Shown here: positions 9,456 through 19,075 of the stretch, piece after piece
Position numbering within the stretch: the stretch's first letter is position 1
Layout: each line of letters begins with the position of its first letter
From: Xanthomonas sp.
GTDB lineage: Bacteria; Pseudomonadota; Gammaproteobacteria; Xanthomonadales; Xanthomonadaceae
Length of the DNA stretch: 64,000 nt
Reading direction: 5' to 3'
Assembly (NCBI RefSeq): GCF_017163755.1
Contig: NZ_JAFIWC010000005.1
Span: forward strand, 124,001 to 188,000
Notes under the pieces: generated by a model
The model's input: only the letters and a program-made list of their open reading frames with translations
What the model was told of the DNA's origin: nothing
Databases searched by the model: none
Position numbers and translations under genes: made by a program

Positions 9456-11042
9456 ATGCAACCGCTGCTGCTCGCCGGCCGTTGGCAGCCGTCGCTGGAA
9501 ACGCGCGGCCGCCTGCGCGCCGAGGATCCGCGCACCGGCGCGGAGATCGGGCCGGAATTCCCGGTCAGCGGCGCCGCCGACCTCGAGGCCGCCCTGGCCG
9601 CGGCGGTGCAGGTCGCCGACGCGCTGGCCGCCGCGGCGCCCGAACGCATCGCCGCGTTCCTGGATGCCTATGCCGATGCGATCGAGGCCGACGTCGCCAC
9701 GCTGGTGGAACTGGCCCATGCCGAGACCGCGCTGGCGAGCGAGCCGCGGTTGGCCAAGGTGGAGCTGCCGCGCGCCAGCGGGCAGTTGCGCCAGGCCGCC
9801 CACGCGGTGCGCGAACACAGCTGGACGCAGCCGGTGATCGACACCGCCGCCGGCCTGCGCGCGCAGCTGGGGCCGCTGCACAAGCCGGTGCTGGTGTTCG
9901 GGCCGAACAATTTCCCGTTCGCGTTCAACGCGGTGGCTGGCAGCGACTTCGCCTCGGCCATCGCCGCGCGCAACCCGGTCATCGCCAAGGCGCATCCGTC
10001 GCATCCGGCCACCAGCCAGCGCCTGGCGCAACTGGCGCACCGCGCGCTGCTAGACAACGGCCTGCCGGCCGCGGCGGTGCAGCTGCTGTACCACTTCGAC
10101 AGCAAGCTGGGCCTGGAACTGGCCGGCGACCCGCGGCTGGGCGCGATCGGTTTCACCGGCAGCCGCGCCGGCGGGCTGGCGCTGAAGGCCGCGGCCGACC
10201 GCGCCGGCGTGCTGGCCTACGTCGAGCTGTCCAGCATCAATCCGGTGTTCCTGCTGCCCGGCGCGCTGGCCGAACGCGGCCAGGCGCTGGCGCAGGAGTT
10301 CTTCGCCTCGTGCACGATGGGCAGCGGCCAGTTCTGCACCAACCCGGGCATCGTCGTGGTGCCCGAAGGCGAGGCCGGCGATGCGTTCGTCGCCGCCGCC
10401 CGCGCACACTTCGCCGCCGCCGCGCCGAACGTGCTGTTCTCGCGCGGCGTGCTCGAACACCTGCAACGCGGCGTGGCCACGCTGCGCGACGCGGGGGCCG
10501 AGCTGCTGGCCGGCGGCGACGCCGACCCGGCGTCCGGCTACCGGCATGCGCCCACGCTGCTGAGCGTGTCGGCGCAGGCGTTCGTGGCCCAGCGCGAGGC
10601 GCTGCAGACCGAGGCGTTCGGCCCGGTCAGCCTGCTGGTGCGTGCGGCCGACATGGCGCAGATGACCGCGCTGGCGCGCAGCTTCGACGGCAACCTGACC
10701 GGCACGCTGTACCGCGCCGCCGACGGCAGCGACGACGTCGCCTTCGCCGCGGTGGCCGCGGCGCTGCGTCCGCGCGTGGGCCGGCTGATCTGCAACAAGA
10801 TGCCGACCGGGGTGGCGGTCAGCGCGGCGATGAACCACGGCGGCCCGTATCCGAGCACCGGCCATCCGGGCTTCACCGCGGTCGGCATGCCGGCGGCGAT
10901 CCGCCGCTTCGCCGCGCTGCACAGCTACGACGGCGTACCCGACGCGCTGTTGCCGGAACTGCTGCGCGACCGCAATCCCGGCGGCGTGCAGCGCCTGATC
11001 GACGGCGTCTGGAGCACGGCCGACGTGGGGAGCCCCGCATGA
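9456..11042 (+). CDS. 2-oxoglutarate semialdehyde dehydrogenase (aldehyde dehydrogenase, NADP-type)
   Basis: A 528-residue aldehyde dehydrogenase that should oxidise 2-oxoglutarate semialdehyde to 2-oxoglutarate, the last pathway step, delivering carbon to the TCA cycle. Visible are the cofactor-binding region VLVFGPNNFPFAF, the glutamate segment YVELSSINPVFLLPG, and the nucleophile in MGSGQFCTNPGIVV. C-terminal segments TGVAVSAAMNHGGPYPSTGH are typical of the semialdehyde subgroup. GTG at 9447 is possible, but the ATG at 9456 has GAGG at a better distance. The stop overlaps the next gene. Confidence 0.9.
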   Translation: MQPLLLAGRWQPSLETRGRLRAEDPRTGAEIGPEFPVSGAADLEAALAAAVQVADALAAAAPERIAAFLDAYADAIEADVATLVELAHAETALASEPRLAKVELPRASGQLRQAAHAVREHSWTQPVIDTAAGLRAQLGPLHKPVLVFGPNNFPFAFNAVAGSDFASAIAARNPVIAKAHPSHPATSQRLAQLAHRALLDNGLPAAAVQLLYHFDSKLGLELAGDPRLGAIGFTGSRAGGLALKAAADRAGVLAYVELSSINPVFLLPGALAERGQALAQEFFASCTMGSGQFCTNPGIVVVPEGEAGDAFVAAARAHFAAAAPNVLFSRGVLEHLQRGVATLRDAGAELLAGGDADPASGYRHAPTLLSVSAQAFVAQREALQTEAFGPVSLLVRAADMAQMTALARSFDGNLTGTLYRAADGSDDVAFAAVAAALRPRVGRLICNKMPTGVAVSAAMNHGGPYPSTGHPGFTAVGMPAAIRRFAALHSYDGVPDALLPELLRDRNPGGVQRLIDGVWSTADVGSPA

Positions 11043-12247
11043 GCGATGCGCCGCAGATCGGCGGCCTGAGCCGGGACCAGGCGCAGGCGCAGCTGGCGCC
11101 TTGGCGCGACTGCGCCGCGCCGATCCAGCCGCAGGAGTACCTTCAGCGGCTGGACCGGGCGCGTGCGCTGATGCGCGCGCAGGGCGTGGACGCGCTGCTG
11201 GTCGGCGCCGGCGCGTCGCTGCGCTATTTCACCGGCGTGCCGTGGGGCGCGAGCGAGCGCCTGGTGGCGATGCTGCTGAGCGCCGACGGCGAGCCGCTGC
11301 TGATCTGCCCGGCGTTCGAGGAAGGCTCGCTGGACGCGGTGCTGCGCATCCCGGTGCGCAAGCGCCTGTGGCAGGAACACGAGGATCCGCATGCGCTGGT
11401 GGCCGAGGCGCTCGGCGAACTGGGTGCCGCCGCGCTGGCGCTGGACCCGGGCATCGCCTTCGCCGCGTACAGCGGGCTGGTCGCGGTGCTGCGCAAGGTG
11501 CAGATCCGCGATGCGGCGCCGATCGTCGACGGTTGCCGCATGTGCAAGTCGCCGGCGGAACTGGCGCTGATGCAGCAGGCCTGCGACATGACCCTGCAGG
11601 TGCAGCGCCTGGCCGCCGGCCTGATCCACGAAGGCATCACCACCGCCGAGCTGGTGCGCTTCATCGACGAGGCGCACCGCGCGCTCGGCGCCGACAACGG
11701 CTCGACCTTCTGCATCGTCCAGTTCGGCCACGCCACCGCGTACCCGCACGGCATTCCCGGGGTGCAGGCGCTGCAGCGCGGCGAACTGGTGCTGATCGAC
11801 ACCGGCTGCACCGTGCACGGCTACCACTCGGACATCACCCGCACCTACATCTTCGGCGAGCCCAGCGCCAAGCAACGGCGCATCTGGCAGCTGGAGCACG
11901 ATGCGCAGGCCGCCGCGTTCGCCGCTGCGCGTCCGGGCGTGAGCTGCGCGGCGGTGGACCAGGCCGCGCGCGAGGTGCTGCAGGCGGCCGGCCTGGGCCC
12001 GGACTACCGCCTGCCCGGGCTGCCGCACCGCACCGGTCACGGCTGCGGCATGAGCATCCACGAGGCGCCGTACCTGGTGCGCGGCAACGCGCTGCCGCTG
12101 GCGCCGGGCATGTGCTGCAGCAACGAGCCGATGATCGTGGTGCCGGGCGAGTTCGGCGTGCGCCTGGAAGACCATTTCCACGTCACCGAACACGGCGCGC
12201 GCTGGTTCACGCCGCCGTCGCCGGCGATCGACCGGCCGTTCGCCTGA
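11039..12247 (+). CDS. M24 family metallopeptidase (Xaa-Pro dipeptidase/aminopeptidase type)
   Basis: A 402-residue pita-bread peptidase. The N-terminal creatinase-like domain (ALMRAQGVDALLVGAGASL) precedes the catalytic domain. All five metal ligands can be seen: the two aspartates in LIDTGCTVHGYHSDITRTY, the histidine in HRTGHGCGMSIHEAPYL, and glutamates in CSNEPMIVVPGE and FGVRLEDHFHV. Enzymes of this type cleave bonds before proline. In an operon for hydroxyproline use, it probably frees the imino acid from X-Hyp or X-Pro peptides in the cytoplasm; no signal peptide is seen. Its ATG overlaps the dehydrogenase stop and its TGA overlaps the next ATG. Confidence 0.88.
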   Translation: MSDAPQIGGLSRDQAQAQLAPWRDCAAPIQPQEYLQRLDRARALMRAQGVDALLVGAGASLRYFTGVPWGASERLVAMLLSADGEPLLICPAFEEGSLDAVLRIPVRKRLWQEHEDPHALVAEALGELGAAALALDPGIAFAAYSGLVAVLRKVQIRDAAPIVDGCRMCKSPAELALMQQACDMTLQVQRLAAGLIHEGITTAELVRFIDEAHRALGADNGSTFCIVQFGHATAYPHGIPGVQALQRGELVLIDTGCTVHGYHSDITRTYIFGEPSAKQRRIWQLEHDAQAAAFAAARPGVSCAAVDQAAREVLQAAGLGPDYRLPGLPHRTGHGCGMSIHEAPYLVRGNALPLAPGMCCSNEPMIVVPGEFGVRLEDHFHVTEHGARWFTPPSPAIDRPFA

Positions 12248-12489
12248 TGCGCGCTGTGCATGACATGGCGATGGCATGCGACGGCGCGCGGCCCGCAACG
12301 CGCGTTGCCGGCTACGCGCGCGGCCAACGCGACAGCCAGGCGCTGCGCGAACGCTTCGGCGTCCGCGCCTTCCACGACCCGACCCACGGCCGCGGCGCGA
12401 TGCCGCTGGGCCTGCTGGATCGCCGCATCGCCGCCTGGATCGAGCCGGTCGAGGCCGGCCCGTCCGCCACCCCGGAGAAACCGCAATGA
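12247..12489 (+). CDS. Small ORF matching the C-terminal tail of DUF885 proteins
   Basis: An 80-residue ORF in which residues about 35-68 (ALRERFGVRAFHD, then MPLGLLDRRIAAWI) align with the last part of the full-length DUF885 protein downstream (ALGEKFDIRAFHD, then VPLPVLEQRIDRFI). The rest of a DUF885 protein is missing. It overlaps both neighbours (TGATG with the M24 gene, ATGA with the DUF885 gene), so it stays in the translational chain of the operon. It is either a remnant of a deleted tandem DUF885 copy or a retained short peptide; I favour the remnant. Confidence 0.6.
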   Translation: MRAVHDMAMACDGARPATRVAGYARGQRDSQALRERFGVRAFHDPTHGRGAMPLGLLDRRIAAWIEPVEAGPSATPEKPQ

Positions 12490-14318
12490 GCCTGAGCTCC
12501 CGACTTCGCGCGCCGCTGCTGCTGGCGATCGCCTGTGCGCTGGCAGGGCAGGGCGCCGCCGCGCAGCCGCAGCCCGCTTCCGCGCCGCCGGCCGCCGCGC
12601 CGGCCGCCCGCGATGCCGCCACCCGCTTCAAGGCGCTGTACCAGCGCGAGTGGAAATGGCGCCAGGAGCAATCGGCCGGCGCCGACGACGAAGACAGCCA
12701 GGGCGCGCCCGCCGACCACCTGCCCAAGGTCGACGTGGCCACGCAGGAGCGGCGCACCGCGTACTGGCAGCAGGTGATGCGCGAGCTGGATGCGATCGAG
12801 CCGGCGCAGCTGCCGGCGCAGGATCAGGTGAACTACCAGGTCTACCGCCAGCAGATCGCGGTGTTCCTGGATCAGCAGCGCTTCCGCGCCTGGGAGATGC
12901 CGTTCAACAGCGACACCGCGTTCTGGAGCAATCTGGGCTTCAGCGCACGCGCCACGCTGCGCAACCGCGACGACTACCAGCGCTACCTGAAGGTGCTGGC
13001 CGACATCCCGCGTTACTTCGACGAGCAGATCGTCAACATGCGCGCCGGCCTGGCGCGCGGCTTCAGCCAGCCGAAGGTGACGCTGGCCGGCCGCGACCAG
13101 TCGATCGCCGACGTCGCCGCGGCCAGCGGCGAGGCCAACCTGTTCTACACCCCGTTCAAGCAGATGCCGGCCAGCATCCCGGCGGACGTGCAGGCGCAGC
13201 TGCGGCAACAGGCGCTGGACGCCATCGCGCGCAGCGTGGTGCCGGCCTACACCGAACTGCTGCGCTTCATGCGCCAGGAATACGAGCCCAAGGCGCGCGC
13301 CACGCTGTCCGGCGAGGCGCTGCCCGACGGCAAGGCCTACTACCGCGCGCAGATCCGCGAGTTCACCACGCTGGAGCTGTCGCCCGAACAGATCCACACG
13401 ATCGGGCTGCAGGAAGTGGCCAAGCTGCGCAAGGACATGGACCAGACCATCGCCGCCAGCGGCTTCGTCGCGCCGCAGGGGCAGGCGATCTTCCCGGCGT
13501 TCCTGAAATTCCTGCGCACCGATCCGCAGTTCTATCCGAAGACGCCGGACGAGCTGCTCAAGCAGGCGGCGTGGATCGCCAAGCGGGTGGACGCCAAGGT
13601 CGGCGACTACATCGGCCGGCTGCCGCGGCAGCGCTTCGCGATCGAGCCGGTGCCGCCGGACCTGGCGCCGTTCTACACCGGCGGCCGCGGCGGCCCGGGC
13701 ATCTACCTGGTCAACACCTACAACCTGCCGTCGCGGCCGCTGTACAACCTGACCGCGCTGACCCTGCACGAGTCCTCGCCCGGCCACGCGCTGCAGATGC
13801 CGCTGGCGGCCGAGCAGCAGGGCCTGCCGGACTTCCGCCGCTACAGCTACATCTCCGCCTACGGCGAGGGCTGGGCGCTGTATTCGGAATACCTGGGGCA
13901 GGAAATGGGGATGTACGACACCCCGTACGACCGCTTCGGCTACCTGACCTACCAGATGTGGCGCGCGTGCCGGCTGGTGATCGACACCGGCCTCCACCAC
14001 AAGGGCTGGACCCGCGAGCAGGCGATCGCCTACCTGCGCGACAACACCGCGCTGAGCGAACACGAGGTCACCACCGAGGTCGACCGCTACATCGCCTGGC
14101 CCGGGCAGGCGCTGTCGTACTACCTGGGCGAGCTGAAGATCCTCGAACTGCGGCGCAAGGCCGAGGCCGCGCTCGGCGAGAAGTTCGACATCCGCGCCTT
14201 CCACGACGCGGTGCTGGAAACCGGCTCGGTGCCGCTGCCGGTGCTGGAGCAGCGCATCGATCGCTTCATCGCCGAAGGTGGGAAGTCGCCGTGGGCGCAG
14301 GAGGTGCCAAAACAATAG
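12486..14318 (+). CDS. Exported DUF885 protein, putative metallopeptidase
   Basis: A 610-residue protein with a cleavable signal peptide ([17 protein letters not shown]), so it acts in the periplasm or outside. The central motif HESSPGHALQM matches the conserved HE-x-x-PGH signature of DUF885, a family long suspected of being zinc peptidases, and YGEGWALYSEYLG is its usual partner glutamate region. The C-terminus AFHDAVLETGSVPLPVLEQR is also typical. The start is the ATG at 12486, which overlaps the preceding TGA. Last gene of the hydroxyproline operon; the context suggests it releases hydroxyproline-containing peptides. Its final codons match the spacer of the repeat array that follows. Confidence 0.85.
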   Translation: MSLSSRLRAPLLLAIACALAGQGAAAQPQPASAPPAAAPAARDAATRFKALYQREWKWRQEQSAGADDEDSQGAPADHLPKVDVATQERRTAYWQQVMRELDAIEPAQLPAQDQVNYQVYRQQIAVFLDQQRFRAWEMPFNSDTAFWSNLGFSARATLRNRDDYQRYLKVLADIPRYFDEQIVNMRAGLARGFSQPKVTLAGRDQSIADVAAASGEANLFYTPFKQMPASIPADVQAQLRQQALDAIARSVVPAYTELLRFMRQEYEPKARATLSGEALPDGKAYYRAQIREFTTLELSPEQIHTIGLQEVAKLRKDMDQTIAASGFVAPQGQAIFPAFLKFLRTDPQFYPKTPDELLKQAAWIAKRVDAKVGDYIGRLPRQRFAIEPVPPDLAPFYTGGRGGPGIYLVNTYNLPSRPLYNLTALTLHESSPGHALQMPLAAEQQGLPDFRRYSYISAYGEGWALYSEYLGQEMGMYDTPYDRFGYLTYQMWRACRLVIDTGLHHKGWTREQAIAYLRDNTALSEHEVTTEVDRYIAWPGQALSYYLGELKILELRRKAEAALGEKFDIRAFHDAVLETGSVPLPVLEQRIDRFIAEGGKSPWAQEVPKQ

Positions 14319-14327
14319 GCATGACAA

Positions 14328-14836
14328 AGCCCCTCTCCCTCCGGGAGAGGGGTTGGGGTGAGGGTGCGGAGCGAAGCCTCGGGCAGTGAAACGACACGAA
14401 GCTCTGCCCGTACCCTCATCCGCCCCTGCGGGGCACCTTCCCCCAAGAAGGGGGCCATGGTCCCGGAGGGAGAAGGGAACATCGCAGGTCGCCATGGGCG
14501 CAGGAAGCGCCGGCCGCATCGCTTGAAGCCCCTCTCCCGTCGGGAGAGGGGTTGGGGTGAGGGTGCGGAGCGAAGCCTCGCGCAGTCGAAACGACACGAA
14601 GCTCCGCCCGTACCCTCATCCGCCCCTTCGGGGCACCTTCTCCCAAAGGGAGAAGGGACCCGCAGGTCGCCATGGGCGCAGGAAGCGCCCGGGCTGCATC
14701 GCTTGAAGCCCCTCTCCCCTCGGGAGAGGGGTTGGGGTGAGGGTACGCAGCGAAGCCTCGTGCAGTCGAAACGACGAAGCTTCGCCCGTACCCTCATCCG
14801 CCCCTTCGGGGCACCTTCTCCCGGGGGGAGAAGGGA
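14328..14836. repeat. Three tandem copies of the inverted-repeat element
   Basis: Copies at about 14328-14478, 14527-14658 and 14707-14836, in the orientation opposite to copy A. Each begins AAGCCCCTCTCCC, contains GGGGTTGGGGTGAGGGT, and ends CGTACCCTCATCCGCCCC then CACCTTC and GAGAAGGGA. The spacers at about 14486-14525 and 14664-14705 read GTCGCCATGGGCGCAGGAAG then CGCC, nearly identical to the last codons of the DUF885 gene at 14285-14308. The gene's 3' end thus seems duplicated with the element. No gene lies in this gap. Confidence 0.9.
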
Positions 14837-14884
14837 ACAGCGCAGGTGTTTGAACTTGGCTACAACTTTTCCAGCGGGGGCACC

Positions 14885-16456
14885 ATGGCCACACAAGGCA
14901 AGTTCCACAAGCGTCTGAGCCTGACCGACCTGACCTTCATCGGGCTCGGCGCGATCTTCGGCTCCGGCTGGCTGTTCTCCGCCAGCCACGTCTCGGCGAT
15001 CGCCGGCCCGGCCGGGATCGTCTCCTGGATCGTCGGCGGCGTGGCCGTGTTCCTGCTGGGGCTGGTCTATTGCGAACTCGGCGCGGCCCTGCCGCGCGCC
15101 GGCGGCGCGGTGCGCTATCCGGAGTACTCGCATGGGCCGCTGCTCGGTTCGCTGATGGGTTTCATCACCCTGATCGCGTTCTCCAGCCTGATCGCGATCG
15201 AGGTCGAGGCGTGCCGGCAATACGCCGCGGCCTGGGTGCCGGCGCTCAACCGCGACGCCAGCGGCCATCCCAGCCTGTGGGGCTGGCTGCTGCAGTTCGC
15301 GCTGCTGGTGCTGTTCTTCGCGCTCAACTACTTCAGCGTGAAGACCTTCGCCAAGGCCAACAACATCATCAGCGTGTTCAAGTTCCTGGTCCCGCTGCTG
15401 GTGATCGTGATGCTGCTGGTGCATTTCCAGCCGCAGAACCTGCACGCCTACGGCTTCGCGCCGGCCGGGCTGAGCGGGGTGGAGGCGGCGATCTCCGCCG
15501 GCGGCATCATCTTCGCCTACCTCGGCCTGACTCCGATCGTGTCGGTCGCCAGCGAGGTGCGCGACCCGCAGCGCACCATCCCGATCGCGCTGATCCTGTC
15601 GGTGGTGCTGTCCACCGTCATCTACGTGCTGCTGCAGCTGGCGTTCCTGGGCGCCATTCCCGGCGAGCGCCTGGCGCTGGGCTGGGCCGGCCTGGACAAG
15701 GACTACGCGCTGCCGTACCGCGACATCGCGGTGGCGCTGGGCATGGGTTGGCTGGCGGTGCTGGTGGTGTGCGATGCGATGGTCTCGCCGAGCGGCACCG
15801 GCAACATCTACATGAACGCTACGCCGCGCATCGTCTACGGCTGGGCGCGCAGCGGCGGCTTCCTGCCGGTGCTCACCCGCATCGACGCCAAGTCCGGCAT
15901 CCCGCGTCCGGCGTTGTGGCTGAGCTTCGCGCTGTCGGTGTTCTGGACCCTGCCGTTCCCGTCGTGGGAGACGCTGATCCAGGTGGTGTCCGCGGCGCTG
16001 GTGCTGAGCTACGCGGTGGCGCCGGTCACGGTCGCGGCGCTGCGCCGCAGCGCGCCGGAGCTGCCGCGGCCGTTCCGGGTCAGCGGCATGGCGGTGCTGG
16101 GGCCGTTGTCGTTCATCGTCGCGGCACTGATCGTGTACTGGTCCACTTGGCGCACGCTGTCGTGGCTGCTCGGGCTGCAGATCGCGCTGTTCCTGATCTA
16201 CGTGCTGTACAAGTTGCCGTCGGCCGCGGCGCGACCCAGGCTGCTGCGGCAGGTGCGCTGCTCGCTGTGGCTGATCGCGTTCTACGCGCTGGTGCTGGCG
16301 GTGTCCTACCTGGGCACGTTCGGCGGCATCGGCTGGATCGCCCATCCGTGGGATACGCTGAGCGTGGCGGTGATCGCGTTCTTCATCTACCACTGGGGCG
16401 CGCGCAGCGGGCTGCGCAGCGACGAGCTGGCGCTGGAAGAAGACGACGGGGAATAG
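14885..16456 (+). CDS. APC-superfamily amino acid permease
   Basis: A 523-residue inner membrane transporter with about twelve hydrophobic helices. The first helix region, LTFIGLGAIFGSGWLFSA, carries the glycine-rich signature of the APC superfamily, and SEVRDPQRTIPIAL is the conserved loop after helix 6. ATG at 14885 is chosen because the upstream 13 codons come from repeat-derived DNA. It follows the hydroxyproline operon in the same direction after 566 bases and could import hydroxyproline, proline or another amino acid; substrate cannot be read from sequence. Its last codons (LALEEDDGE) are duplicated 160 bases downstream. Confidence 0.85.
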   Translation: MATQGKFHKRLSLTDLTFIGLGAIFGSGWLFSASHVSAIAGPAGIVSWIVGGVAVFLLGLVYCELGAALPRAGGAVRYPEYSHGPLLGSLMGFITLIAFSSLIAIEVEACRQYAAAWVPALNRDASGHPSLWGWLLQFALLVLFFALNYFSVKTFAKANNIISVFKFLVPLLVIVMLLVHFQPQNLHAYGFAPAGLSGVEAAISAGGIIFAYLGLTPIVSVASEVRDPQRTIPIALILSVVLSTVIYVLLQLAFLGAIPGERLALGWAGLDKDYALPYRDIAVALGMGWLAVLVVCDAMVSPSGTGNIYMNATPRIVYGWARSGGFLPVLTRIDAKSGIPRPALWLSFALSVFWTLPFPSWETLIQVVSAALVLSYAVAPVTVAALRRSAPELPRPFRVSGMAVLGPLSFIVAALIVYWSTWRTLSWLLGLQIALFLIYVLYKLPSAAARPRLLRQVRCSLWLIAFYALVLAVSYLGTFGGIGWIAHPWDTLSVAVIAFFIYHWGARSGLRSDELALEEDDGE

Positions 16457-16466
16457 GTGCGCTCGT

Positions 16467-16697
16467 TTCTGCAGGCGCGGCTCCGGGTGGCCTCGGGCCA
16501 CCAGCCGCGACAGGTTTGCTGGAACATCCTGTCGCGGTTGAAACCGCTCCTACAGAAAATCGCTGTGCGGGCTCAGCGCCGCGGAACTGGCGCTGGAAGA
16601 GGACGACGGGGAATAGGTTGCGCTCGCTTCTGTAGGAGCGGCTTTAGCCGCGACAGGCGGCTTGAACATTCTGTCGCGGCTGAAGCCGCTCCTACAA
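16467..16697. repeat. Two REP-type palindromes plus a duplicated gene end
   Basis: Two long palindromes of the GTAGGAGCGGCTTTAGCCGC type: 16467-16557 and 16629-16697. In each, the left arm TGTAGGAGCGG (TGCAGGCGCGG in the first) pairs with CCGCTCCTACA on the right. Between them, 16581-16628 repeats the last codons of the permease and the bases after its stop (CTGGCGCTGGAAGA, then GACGACGGGGAATAGGT), so the block of gene end plus palindrome has been duplicated with a period of about 160 bases. No coding gene is present between 16457 and 16725. Confidence 0.9.
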
Positions 16698-16725
16698 AAA
16701 ACCGCATTGGGGATATCGGAAAGTA

Positions 16726-19053
16726 ATGAACAGATTCGTTGTGGCGATCGTGTCGGTTGCGGGGTTCCTTGCCGCCGGCCATGTCCAGGCCGCGCCCGGC
16801 GCCGCCGACTACCAGCGCTCGCTCGGCTTGCGCGAGGCGTGGATGACCTTGACCGAGAACGTCGCCTGGCCGGCGCAGTGGCGTGACGACGGCGCGTTCT
16901 ACTACCGCAAGACGGTGCCCGGCGGCTTCGCCTTCGTGCTCGAGGACGTGGCCGGCCAGCGCAAGCAGCCGGCGTTCGATGCGGCGCGGCTGGCGCGCGG
17001 ACTGAGCAAGGCGGCAGGTACCGACTACCCGGCGTTGCGCCTGCCGTTCGAACGCTTCGACTATGCGGCCGACGCCGGCCACGCCCATGCCGCGATCGTG
17101 TTCCAGATCGACTACGCGCCGTGGCGCTGCACGCTGGCCGACTACGTCTGCGCGCCGGTGGAGGCCGGCGCGCAGCCGCGGCCGCGCGGTTTCGGCGTGG
17201 TCCGCGACCTGTCGCTGCCGGCCGACCCTACGCCGCGGCGCTCGCCCGACGGGCGCTGGGACGCGTTCGCCGACGGCTTCGACGTGGCGTTGCGCCATGT
17301 CGCCGACGGCCGCGTCGTGCGCCTGAGCGAGGACGGCCGCGCCGACGATTTCTACGATCCGGAAACCCTGGCCTGGTCGCCGGATTCGCAGCGGCTGGCG
17401 CTGTACCGGGTGCGCCCGGGCCTGGCGCGGCGGGTCACGCGGGTGGAGGCGGCGCCGCCGGGCGGCGGCCAGCCGCGCGTGCGCACCCAGCTGTATCCCA
17501 AGCCGGGCGATGCGGTGGATGTCGAGCGGCCGGTGCTGTTCGACATCGGTACGCTGTCCGCGAACACCGGTGCGCGCCGCATCGCCATCGACGATGCGCT
17601 GTTCGCCAATCCGTACCAGCTCTCGCCGATCCAGTGGCGCAAGGACGCGCGCAGTTTCAGCTTCGACTACGTGCAACGCGGCTTCCAGCGCATGCGCGCG
17701 ATCGCGGTCGATGCGGCCAGCGGCCGCGCGCACGTGGCGGTGGGCGAGGACGCGAAGACCTTCGTCTACGCCGACCGCAGCTTCCGCCACGACGTGGACG
17801 GCCTGGGCAAGGAGATCGTGTGGGTCTCCGAGCGCGACGGCTGGCGCCACCTGTACCTGTTCGACGGCGCCAGCGGCAAGGTGAAGGCGCAGATCACCCA
17901 GGGCCCGTGGGTGGTGCGCGAAGTGCTGCGCGTGGACGATGCGCAGCGGCGCATCTGGTTTTCCGCCAGCGGCATGGATGCGGGCAAGGATCCGTATTAC
18001 CGGCAGCTGTTCGCGGTGGATTTCGACGGCGGCCGGCTGACCCGCCTGACCCATGCCGACGCCGATCACGATGTGTCCATCGCCGAGGACGGCCGCCACT
18101 ACGTGGACACCTATTCGCGTCCGGACCTGGCGCCGGTGATGGAGCTTCGCGCCATCGACGGCACGCTGCTGCAGGTGGTCGAGCGCGGCGACATCGGCAA
18201 GCTGCAGGCGGCTGGCTGGCGCGCGCCGCAGGCGTTCGTCGCCAAGGGCCGCGACGGCCGCACCGACATCTGGGGCATGGTGGTGCGCCCGCGCGACTAC
18301 GATCCGCGCAAGAAGTACCCGGTGATCGAGAACATCTACGCCGGCCCGCACGACGCGTTCGTGCCCAAGACCTTCTGGCCGTTCGGCTACCACTCCGGCG
18401 GCGACAAGCAGATCGGCATGCAGGCGCAGGCCGACCTGGGCTTCATCGTGGTGATGATCGACGGCATGGGCACCGCCAACCGCTCCAAGGCCTTCCACGA
18501 CGTGGCGTGGAAGAACCTGGGCGATTCCGGCTTCCCCGACCGCATCGCCTGGCACAGGGCGCTGGCGGCCAAGGACCCGTCCTACGACATCTCCCGCGTC
18601 GGCATCTACGGCGCCTCGGCCGGCGGGCAGAGCACGCTCGGCGCGCTGGAGCGGCATCCGGACTTCTACAAGGTCGGCGTGGCCTATGCCGGCTGCTACG
18701 ACAACCGCATGGACAAGATCAGCTGGAACGAGCAGTGGATGGGCTGGCCGGTGGACGCCAGCTACGCCGCCGCCTCCGGCGTGGACCACGCGGCTAAGCT
18801 GCGCGGCGAGTTGCTGCTGATCGTCGGCGAGCAGGACAGCAACGTCGACCCGGCCTCGACCGCGCAGGTGGTCGACGCGCTGATCAGGGCCGGCAAGGAC
18901 TTCGATCTGTTGGACGTGCCCGGCGGCGAGCATTCGGTGGGCCGTTCCAGCGGCCCGATCGACTACGTGCAGCGGCGCCAGTACGACTTCTTCGTGCGGC
19001 ATCTGCTGGGTGCGCCGACGCCGCGGTGGAATGCGGTCGATCAGAGGGAGTAG
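16726..19053 (+). CDS. Exported S9 family peptidase, DPP IV type (first of two)
   Basis: A 775-residue serine peptidase of the prolyl oligopeptidase family, which removes dipeptides after proline. A signal peptide ([17 protein letters not shown]) implies periplasmic action. Residues about 60-500 form the DPP IV-type beta-propeller ([30 protein letters not shown]). The hydrolase domain has Ser631 in [11 protein letters not shown], Asp704 in GEQDSNVDP and His736 in PGGEHSVG, a complete triad. It is a paralogue of the peptidase at 31595; both share DGMGT-x-NRS and FHDVAW. It stands between the hydroxyproline operon and the arabinoside locus and could act on Pro- or Hyp-rich peptides. Confidence 0.92.
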   Translation: MNRFVVAIVSVAGFLAAGHVQAAPGAADYQRSLGLREAWMTLTENVAWPAQWRDDGAFYYRKTVPGGFAFVLEDVAGQRKQPAFDAARLARGLSKAAGTDYPALRLPFERFDYAADAGHAHAAIVFQIDYAPWRCTLADYVCAPVEAGAQPRPRGFGVVRDLSLPADPTPRRSPDGRWDAFADGFDVALRHVADGRVVRLSEDGRADDFYDPETLAWSPDSQRLALYRVRPGLARRVTRVEAAPPGGGQPRVRTQLYPKPGDAVDVERPVLFDIGTLSANTGARRIAIDDALFANPYQLSPIQWRKDARSFSFDYVQRGFQRMRAIAVDAASGRAHVAVGEDAKTFVYADRSFRHDVDGLGKEIVWVSERDGWRHLYLFDGASGKVKAQITQGPWVVREVLRVDDAQRRIWFSASGMDAGKDPYYRQLFAVDFDGGRLTRLTHADADHDVSIAEDGRHYVDTYSRPDLAPVMELRAIDGTLLQVVERGDIGKLQAAGWRAPQAFVAKGRDGRTDIWGMVVRPRDYDPRKKYPVIENIYAGPHDAFVPKTFWPFGYHSGGDKQIGMQAQADLGFIVVMIDGMGTANRSKAFHDVAWKNLGDSGFPDRIAWHRALAAKDPSYDISRVGIYGASAGGQSTLGALERHPDFYKVGVAYAGCYDNRMDKISWNEQWMGWPVDASYAAASGVDHAAKLRGELLLIVGEQDSNVDPASTAQVVDALIRAGKDFDLLDVPGGEHSVGRSSGPIDYVQRRQYDFFVRHLLGAPTPRWNAVDQRE

Positions 19054-19075
19054 GGGACGCATCGAGCCATGCAAC

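Noticed and set aside
14328-14836. The repeat array as a CRISPR
   Set aside because: The units are about 130-150 bases with internal inverted repeats, spacers are nearly identical to each other, and no cas gene is present.
16457-16725. Small ORFs between the permease and the S9 peptidase
   Set aside because: They are translations of REP palindromes and the duplicated gene end, with no ribosome site or protein-like composition.
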